64,000 bases of DNA from Xiphophorus maculatus (taxonomy: Eukaryota; Chordata; Actinopteri; Cyprinodontiformes; Poeciliidae): NCBI RefSeq assembly GCF_002775205.1, contig NC_036447.1:3212501-3276500 (forward strand), read 5' to 3'. Every line of letters starts with the position of its first letter. Position 1 is the first letter of the stretch. Below, in pieces: positions 57,801 to 64,000 of the stretch. Under the pieces are notes generated by a model. The model was not told the origin of the DNA. It saw nothing but the letters and a program-made list of their open reading frames with translations, and made no database searches. The position numbers and the translations under genes were made by a program.

Positions 57801-60800
57801 AGGAAATGTTTGAATTTCAGCTCTAGCTTATTTTTATTCAGGTGTCGGCACCAACCTTTCCCTCAACAACTGTGTCCAAAGAATATTTTGTATTATTGAG
57901 CCGTGTAGAACATAACAGCAGTGATGTTTTCTATGAATAATCAGAACAACTGGGTTCGTGGGTCTAAAAAGTTACTTCAGTTCTATAGATTTGGTGGGTG
58001 GATGAAGTTCAGATGGTGATACACAACCAAGCAGAATCTTCAGTGAAACACATTCTTATTCATTTGGCTTAGACACCCAGAACCCCCCACCCCCAAACTT
58101 TTTAACTAATTATTATGGATAAAATCACACATAGGAGAAATTTGGCTGGTTATTAATTTGATTAAATAAAATAATCTGCAGATTTCGGAAGACATAAAAA
58201 AAACTAAAGCAGAACACTTTCAGTTTATTTTGTTTATTCACTCACACAATTTAATGAATTCCATGATGAACTTACAATATGCTGTATTATCAGTATGTTG
58301 GTTACTTTATTTTATTTTTCTGTGCAGACAAAACAGTCCGGTTTCTGTTTGTATTTAAGGCCATGAATATTTCACACCATTATGTATAAACATGGTAGTG
58401 CAGATAATACATTTCTTGAGAGCCCTCAGAAACATTGAAAAAATGTATGTTGGTCCTGAAATATGACGATATGTTTTTATAACCAAGTTTAGATGCATCC
58501 TATTTAAGCTTTTCAGACAGGAACGGGTCACCTTTTCCTCAATGAACATTATTCTGTTCAGTGTTTCACCACAAGGTGGTAGTAGTCTCTATGACTTAAC
58601 TTTGTCATTTGCATGAACTATGCAGTATGTTCTTTGAAAAAATTATCAGATATTTTCGCTGTAACCTGGTTAGAGCTCATCAGGGTCCTGTTTCCCTTTT
58701 GTTGTGTTTAATACGTTTTTTCTTCTTCTTGTTCTCGGCAGAGTTCTGCTGCCACAGAGGACTTCAGAGTGGTTAATGTCAGTAAAAGCCTCGCCCCGAT
58801 CAACTACGAACAGTTAAACTCATGGAGATTAAAAATGATGTACAGCACAGACTCTGCTGTTGCAAAGTAAGTGGGAATATGAACGGCTAACTGCTTGAAA
58901 ATTTCTTAAAAGTGCAGCCAACTTATATTTTAATTTATATTAAATAACAAAGGCATGTTTTGCATTTTTTAAGTTTTATTCCTGCAATATTTGTATTCAG
59001 TTTCCACAAAGAAGGACGTTAAGGGCAAACAATACGTTCTTTAGATCTGTTTTTCATGTGTTTATGTTGGAATCTATGTGCTTTTATTTATTTTTATTTT
59101 TTACATAACTTTCCATCCCACAGAAATAATAATCTGTAACTAGATTTACAATAAAAAACTTGTTGAGATCTACAGTCTTTGTCAGTATAGCAGCATTGTT
59201 TACAAGTATCAACATTTGAATTCAACCAGAGAAATAGATTTCAGTTTTTAAAACACCAAGGCATAAAATAATAAAAGCATGACTATCAAAAGCAGTGGCA
59301 GTTAGAGCTCTTTTGCAGAGCTCTTAGTTCACAGTGACTTTCTTTGTCAGGTTGCTCTTGCTATTTTCTTTTTCCTAAATGTTATATTCATCTTTATTTT
59401 AAATCCTAAAAATAGAAATAAATGGTGGTTCTTTAAAATGACAACAAATATCTGAAAGTAGACATTTATCTTAAATTAGAAGCTCTCTTTTATTTATTTA
59501 AAAAAGTTGTTTGACATTTGCGACTCTAAGCGAGTTATTTTTGGATGGCCTGAGAATAAAAGTTAATCCTTAGGTTGTAAAGCTTGCAAATCTCCTTATT
59601 AAAAAAGAAACATTTAATCTGTGATTTGACTAAATTGTAGTTTTTTTTTTGTACACACCATTTAAAAAAGCGTATTTGTCTGTTTCTGCAGTGACATTGT
59701 GATCCAGCTCTCCTCCACAGCCTGTTGGAACGCCAGCTTCCTGGACCAAAGGTAAACTAACTTTATCCGGAACAAGGCGACTCAGTTTACCACTTTTTAT
59801 AAAAGACAAACACTCGCTTCACTTTACTGCATATGAAACTTATGAATATCTTCATAATCTCAAGATTCTTACAGCAAGAAGAGAATAGAGTTAAATTCGG
59901 TACAGATTTTCTTGATGTTTATATAAAACTCAACGGTCAATCAATCAATCAATCAATCAAATTTTATTTGTATAGCACATTTCAGCAGCAAGGCATTTCA
60001 AAGTGCTTTACATCATAACAAACACAGAATCACAATGCAATATAGAATCAATCATTAAGTCAAGTTACATCAATAAATTTGTAATTGATTACGTTTCAAA
60101 TACAATTCTAAACAGGTGGGTTTTCAGTTGAGATTTAAAAGAAGTCAGTGTTTCAGCTGTTTTACAGTTTTCTGGAAGTTTGTTCCAAATTCGTGGTGCA
60201 TAGATGCTGAAAGCTGCTTCTCCTCGTTTGGTTCTGGTTCTGGGGATGCAGAGCAGACCAGAACCGGAAGACCTGAGAGGTCTGGAAGGTTGATACAATA
60301 AAAGCAGATCTTTAATGTATTGTGGTGCTAAGCCGTTCAGTGATTTATAAACTAACAACAGTATTTTAAAGTCTATTCTTTGAGCTACAGGGATCCAGTG
60401 GAGGGACTTTAAAACTGGTGTGATGTGCTCTATCTTCCTGGTTTTAGTCAGAACGTGAGCAGCAGCATTCTGGATCAGCTGCAGCTGTTTGATTGATTTG
60501 TTGGACAGACCTGTGAAGACGCTGTTGCAATAATCAATACGACTGAAGATGAACGCATGGATGAGTTTCTCTAGATCTGGCTGAGACATTAGTCCTTTAA
60601 TCCTGGAAATGTTCTTCAGGTGATAGAAGGCCGACTTTGTAACTGTCTTTATGTGGCTCTGGAGGTTCAGGTCAGAGTCCATCACTACTCCCAGGTTTCG
60701 GGCCTGATCGCTAGTTTTCAGTTGTAATAACTGAAGCTGTGCATTGACTCTAGATCTATAACTCTAGATCGTTCCTCTTTAGGTCCAAAAATAATAACTT

Positions 60801-63800
60801 CAGTTTTGTTTCTGTTCAGCTGGAGAAAGTTTTGGCACATCCACACATTTATCTGTTCTAAGCATCTGTTCAGTGATTGGATGGGCTCTGAGTCACCTGG
60901 TGACATCGTAATGTAGAGCTGTGTGTCATCTGCATAGTTATGGTAGCTAATATTATTTCCTGTTATAACCTGAGCTAGTGGGAGCATATAAATATTGAAT
61001 AAAAGGGGTCCTAGGATTGAACCTTGGGGTACCCCACATGTGACCTTTGACCTCTTTGATGAAAAGTTTTCAATTGAAACAAAGAAATCCCTGTTCTTTA
61101 TGTAGGATTCAAACCAGTTAAGCACTGGACCGGAGAGTCCGACCCAACTCTCCAGTCGATTCAGTAATATGTCATGGTCAACAGTGTCAAAAGCTGCACT
61201 GAGATCCAACAGAACCAGCAGTCTGTTCCGGTCCTACATCAGATAAATTAAAAAGCAAATACTTTTATTTGCAGTTGAAAGTTTTTATGCTGAGGTGTTC
61301 CATCCAGTTTCTTGTCCATGTTGGAAGAATTACGTTAGTTACTAAACTGACAAAGTATTTATTCCAAACTCAAGTTATTTTATCTTATTTTAAACAGAGA
61401 TTAGTTTCATTGCTGTTTCTTTATTTGTATAAAAATAGCTTTTAGATTGGGCTGAATTCCCTGCTGCTCTTCACCGCTTTACTCACTTTACTCGTTTCTA
61501 AGTGTCCTAATTAAAGTCCGTTATGTTTTTAGGAGGTGCATTATTGCAAACATATAATAGCTTCTTCCACTTGTTTACTACTGTAAAATCCTTTTAAACT
61601 GATAAATAAAAACTACATTATTACTTTAACATGTGTTTCCTTACAAATACGGTTAGTGAAGAATCTCACCAAATTGGATTTTGATTGGTGGCACTGCTGA
61701 TAAATTGTCCCAGACGTTATTGTGATAAATAATAATATTGTTGTTTTCAGACCATTTTATAGTAATACAAAGGTATATCTCCTCACAGATAAATAAACTT
61801 TCATTTCTATTGAACATTTAACACTGGAACTGGAAAGCATTTTATATATATCCAAAATAAATGAGCAAAACAACAGAAACGACAAATAAAAGGGATCCGT
61901 AAGTCTGTGCAAGCAAAATTTTATATTAAAAAAATAAGCCAGTTGAGACCAAAGTAACAGATTGAAGATTTTATCATCCAGTTTTTGGTAGAAAGAGAAA
62001 TGATAAACCGAGCTTGTTTAAATGCGATTAATTGATTTATTGTTTATTGAGAAAGATAAGGAGGTTTTGGGTTCGAATCTCGAGTTTTTATGCTCTCTTC
62101 AAGCACTTGTGGGTGCACAAGTACACAAGTGCACTTCCACAGTCTCAAACCATGACTTTTAGGTTTATTGGTTTCTACATTGCCCTTAGGTGTGAGAGTT
62201 ATTTATGCTGTATGTTTCTGTGTTGCAAGCTAAATTAGAAGCTGAAACGCTACGTTCTGCTTCCCCACAGATCACTGGGGTCAATGCATATCTTCTTATT
62301 ATGTGTAAACAAAACAGCTGTTCATTGGACTGAACACTGCATACTTTTACTCATCTTACAGAACCTTATTCAGCAAAGAAAAAGTGAGAAAGATGTTATC
62401 TGGTTTAGTTCGAGGACGATTTGTGCTTCTCCTTCCCTGGGAACCTGAGTGGAGGTCATGGTTCTCTAAGGCTGACCTACCAGCAGTTTACTTATCAAGT
62501 TCTGGGAAAGAGCTCAGGAGGTCAGCAGGGTGGAAAGCAGACCTCTGCGGGTTCATGAGGCCAACAATACTCTGCAGGGATTACAGGTCGGGTTTCTCTG
62601 CTGATTCACAGCTGGTTTATAAAAGATGGACACCAGCCGGTTGCTTCACACCTCCGGCTCATCTACACTTAATTATTTCACAAATTTTGCATTCTTTAGC
62701 AATTTTATTATTAATACTCTGTCTTTGGTAGTTGGTACATCACTCAACTTTCTGAAGGTTAATTGCAAAGTTTTGGAAAATCAAAATTGTGAGGAAAAGA
62801 ATAAATTATGGTATTACCTGCAGGGGATTCAGAAGAGTAGAGCTTCAAATAGCACTATCTGTGAAACCCTTCAGCCTTCTTATTATTGTATTAGTTTTAT
62901 CCTGAATTTGCTTTAAAGCTGTTCATTTATTGGCTAAGAGTTTGCCCAATTTTTCATCTTGCACTTTTAATTCACTCCTTATTTAAAAAAAGTCCTGTTA
63001 CTGTGATGGTTTAATAAGGCCATTGTACTTAGAAAAAAGGGAGTAAATTTATGCCAAAAACCAAAGAAATTTAGAGATTAATCTGAGGATCTTTTTTAGA
63101 AAAAACATGGAAATTTCTGTGTTCAAAATTGGAAAATTTGCAAGATCAATCTCAGAACTTTTCTAGAAAAAACAAAAGAGTTTCTGAGCTTCAAAAGTAA
63201 AAGATTTGCATGAAAAGAAGCTCAAAAATGGTAGATTAATCTCAGAACTTTTCTTATAAAAAGGTGGAAATTTCTGAGCTTGAAAAGTTAGAATTTTTTA
63301 GATTAATCTCAGAATTTTTTAAAGAAAAACCTTGGAGTTTCAAAAGTGGAATTTTTTTTTTTTACATTAAAACTGAGAAATTTCTTCTAGAAAATATAGA
63401 TGAATATCAAAATTTCTCAATATTTTGGCAGAAATTTTATCCTCCTTTTTTTTCTTTCTACCCCAATACGTTGAAAATTACGTCATTAGAGTGACGTTGT
63501 GGAGAAAAACAGCCTTTTTGTGGTATTTGGCAGCCTGACCTGCTGGTGTTTCCTCGTTAAACGGAGAGTCGTTAAGTCGTGGCTCGTTGGTCCGACCCGG
63601 ATTGCTGCTGTTGCTGCATCTGCTTTGTGTTTGGTCTCAACAGGATGACATCTGATGTGTTGAGGATAAATTCAACCTTTACTCTGAACGCGTTTAGAAG
63701 GTTTTTTTTTACTGTAAATGGCTTCTCCACTGTCAAGTAGAAAGTTTTGGTTGCTTTTTATTTTATTATACTTATTAAGAATTTAAAAATCTAACTGCAG

Positions 63801-64000
63801 AAACATTTAGGGAACTTAACTCTCAGGTGACAAATATATTAAATTACATCCTTTTGTTTATAATTTCAACAGCTTTTTGTTTTTCTTTTCTTGAAAAATT
63901 GCTTCTGAATTACATTGGTATCAGTTATTTCTGTTTTTGTCTTCGCAGTGATGACACTCACTTCAAGACCAACCCAAAGATCCCGGGTATTGATCTGAAC
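48645..64000 (+). CDS. herc3: herc3-like small HERC E3 ubiquitin ligase, 3' partial
   Basis: Small HERC proteins join one RCC1-like propeller to a C-terminal HECT domain that transfers ubiquitin (or ISG15 in HERC5/6 relatives). Coding exons: 48645-48867, 51658-51817, 53070-53146, 54302-54523, 54686-54777, 55237-55367, 56622-56773, 57414-57487, 58742-58866, 59692-59751, 63949-64000 (continues). The 456 visible residues start MLCWGN as in HERC3/HERC4 and contain seven GQLG-type RCC1 repeats, a complete propeller, then a linker with [10 protein letters not shown] and [14 protein letters not shown], closest to human HERC3. The HECT domain and catalytic Cys lie beyond the window. Teleosts have several small HERC genes near this locus, so it may instead be annotated as herc6-like or herc4-like; the family is certain, the exact orthologue is not. 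Confidence 0.88.
49004..49430. repeat. family R element, whole (herc intron 2)
   Basis: GGGCCTGTCACAATAAACTG at the left, then TTTCTACCAAAATCTGGATT, AAGTTCCAGTGTTAAATG, CTCAAAACAACAACATTATTG, ACGTCTGGGAAAATC, ending AACTAGGCCTAGTC. It serves as the reference copy for the broken ones. Confidence 0.65.
50244..50700. repeat. family N element (herc intron 2)
   Basis: AAAGCTGCAGAATGTAGCTTTTATAAAAAG at the left; AACCAATCAGTCAGAAGGCG and GTCTTAGTGCTGTCAATC inside. The right end is degraded. Confidence 0.65.
51658..51817 (+). CDS. herc3: herc exon 3
   Basis: Residues 75-128: [20 protein letters not shown] and [17 protein letters not shown]. Acceptor CCCCACAG, donor GTGACC. Confidence 0.92.
51868..52390 (-). 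mobile_element. L2-like LINE, 5'-truncated, decayed (herc intron 3)
   Basis: Tail CAATCAATCAATTAATCAAG at the left; coding remnant on the minus strand with [20 protein letters not shown] and [14 protein letters not shown], the far C-terminus of the reverse-transcriptase protein. It aligns with 59939-60730 and has frame breaks. Confidence 0.65.
52391..53069. other. herc intron 3, remaining part
   Basis: AT-rich sequence in which I see no feature. Confidence 0.3.
53070..53146 (+). CDS. herc3: herc exon 4
   Basis: Residues 128-154: [26 protein letters not shown] 77-bp exon; acceptor GTTCCAG, donor GTGGGA. Confidence 0.9.
53147..54301. other. herc intron 4
   Basis: Mostly unique AT-rich sequence. 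Around 53896-53945 the word GCTAACGTTAGC recurs with variants (TTAGCATTAGCGTCCACGTTAGCG), a small palindromic cluster. Confidence 0.3.
54302..54523 (+). CDS. herc3: herc exon 5
   Basis: Residues 154-228: [59 protein letters not shown]. The best match to HERC3 in the propeller. The donor is GTATTA. Confidence 0.95.
54686..54777 (+). CDS. herc3: herc exon 6
   Basis: Residues 228-258: [31 protein letters not shown]. Acceptor TCTCCAG, donor GTATAA. Confidence 0.94.
54892..55111. repeat. back-to-back tetranucleotide microsatellites (herc intron 6)
   Basis: (CCAT)n passes into a pure (CCGT)n run of about 20 units (54923-55000), then after CCAC a pure (ACTC)n run of about 26 units (55006-55110). 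Open frames over this region are artefacts of the repeat. Confidence 0.95.
55237..55367 (+). CDS. herc3: herc exon 7
   Basis: Residues 259-302: [37 protein letters not shown]. Acceptor TTGGCAG, donor GTACTG. Confidence 0.95.
55596..55900. repeat. 11-bp minisatellite (herc intron 7)
   Basis: About 27 copies of AAGCTRGCTSC (AAGCTAGCTCC, AAGCTGGCTCC, AAGCTAGCTGC, AAGCTGGCTGC). The variants alternate with a higher-order pattern. Units hold the palindrome GCTAGC. Confidence 0.95.
56622..56773 (+). CDS. herc3: herc exon 8
   Basis: Residues 302-353: [39 protein letters not shown]. The last full RCC1 repeat. The donor is GTGAGA. Confidence 0.94.
57414..57487 (+). CDS. herc3: herc exon 9
   Basis: Residues 353-377: [25 protein letters not shown]. 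It closes the propeller. Acceptor CCATCAG, donor GTATGC. Confidence 0.92.
57488..58741. other. herc intron 9
   Basis: Unique AT-rich sequence; nothing recognised. Confidence 0.3.
58742..58866 (+). CDS. herc3: herc exon 10
   Basis: Residues 378-419: [37 protein letters not shown]; the linker after the propeller. Acceptor CTCGGCAG, donor GTAAGT. Confidence 0.9.
59692..59751 (+). CDS. herc3: herc exon 11
   Basis: Residues 419-439: [21 protein letters not shown] 60-bp exon; acceptor TTTCTGCAG, donor GTAAAC. Confidence 0.92.
59939..61240 (-). mobile_element. L2/CR1-like LINE, 5'-truncated, with reverse-transcriptase remains
   Basis: Minus-strand frames: 61209-60718 carries RT motifs [15 protein letters not shown] (A), [18 protein letters not shown] (B) and YADDTQLY (C); 60685-60089 carries the C-terminal region with [20 protein letters not shown] and [11 protein letters not shown]. 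The two frames are broken between 60685 and 60718, so the protein is not intact. The 3' end is (TCAA)n at 59939-59960 followed by TTTTATTTGTATAGCACATT. The endonuclease part is missing. It sits in herc intron 11. Confidence 0.85.
61690..62040. repeat. family R element, reverse orientation (herc intron 11)
   Basis: Begins GATAAATTGTCCCAGACGTTATTGTGATAAA, then AACACTGGAACTGGAAAGC, GCCAGTTGAGACCAAAG and CCAGTTTTTGGTAGAAAGAG, the complement of 49004-49430. Confidence 0.6.
62041..63030. other. herc intron 11, middle part
   Basis: A more GC-rich stretch at 62400-62650 has open frames of 115 and 96 codons on the plus strand, but none resembles a known protein or has exon-like ends. It is probably a repeat or chance. 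Confidence 0.25.
63070..63350. repeat. tandem array of about 80-bp units (herc intron 11)
   Basis: Four variants of GATTAATCTCAGAACTTTTC followed by TAGAAAAAAC..GGAAATTTCTGAGCTTCAAAA. Copy starts lie near 63073, 63145, 63233 and 63300. Confidence 0.7.
63949..64000 (+). CDS. herc3: herc exon 12 (cut by window end)
   Basis: Residues 439-456: [17 protein letters not shown], matching the HERC3 linker. Acceptor CTTCGCAG. The exon continues past base 64000. Confidence 0.88.

Noticed and set aside
59939..61240. Endogenous retrovirus
   Set aside because: RT motifs and the (TCAA)n tail are of a non-LTR LINE; no LTR, gag or env-like sequence is visible anywhere in the window.
62066..62085. tRNA gene or SINE from the B-box-like GGGTTCGAATCTCG
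   Set aside because: No matching A box or cloverleaf could be drawn upstream. A similar lone B-box-like word on the minus strand near 45216-45235 was rejected for the same reason.

Overview
The window is vertebrate nuclear DNA, almost certainly from a teleost fish and, by inference, probably a percomorph. It has split genes with consensus splice sites, exon boundaries that match the mammalian orthologues, AT-rich introns and many fish-type short transposons, tetranucleotide arrays and LINE tails. Gene order is pkd2 (+), abcg2 (-), ppm1k (-), herc3-like (+). From general knowledge this is the conserved PKD2-ABCG2-PPM1K-HERC block of human 4q22. All coding exons were rebuilt by reading both strands; reading frame and exon lengths agree across every junction, and no gene carries a frameshift or premature stop.

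Region by region: 1-11.25 kb holds pkd2 (polycystin-2 cation channel), 15 exons with exon 1 cut by the window edge, through its stop and poly(A) signal. 12.08-25.17 kb holds abcg2 on the minus strand (half-transporter, 15 coding exons, 665 residues), tail-to-tail with pkd2; a probable non-coding first exon lies near 26.7 kb. 30.10-39.79 kb holds ppm1k on the minus strand (mitochondrial PP2C phosphatase, 6 coding exons, 383 residues), with a non-coding first exon and CCAAT-type promoter near 42.6-42.8 kb. 44.4-64.0 kb holds the first 11 coding exons (456 residues, a seven-bladed RCC1 propeller) of a small HERC E3 ligase; its promoter is near 44.45 kb and its HECT domain lies beyond the window. 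ppm1k and herc are head-to-head about 1.8 kb apart.

The four products are not a pathway: a ciliary/ER cation channel, a xenobiotic/urate/porphyrin exporter, a branched-chain ketoacid dehydrogenase phosphatase and a ubiquitin ligase. Shared regulation is not evident beyond the close head-to-head ppm1k/herc arrangement.

The non-coding DNA is dominated by at least seven families of short, mostly non-autonomous elements found in several copies here, plus one LINE with reverse-transcriptase remains. Nested insertions are clear: a hAT-like element with a perfect 8-bp target duplication sits inside three older elements near 46-48 kb, and an element with another perfect 8-bp duplication at 40.3-40.9 kb itself carries an insertion. 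Several short introns of pkd2 and abcg2 are made almost wholly of a single element. I see no CRISPR, operon, prophage or other undescribed gene system; the points most worth checking are the nested transposons, the TE-filled introns, transposon ends beside splice sites, two hairpins, and a GC-rich block in an abcg2 intron.
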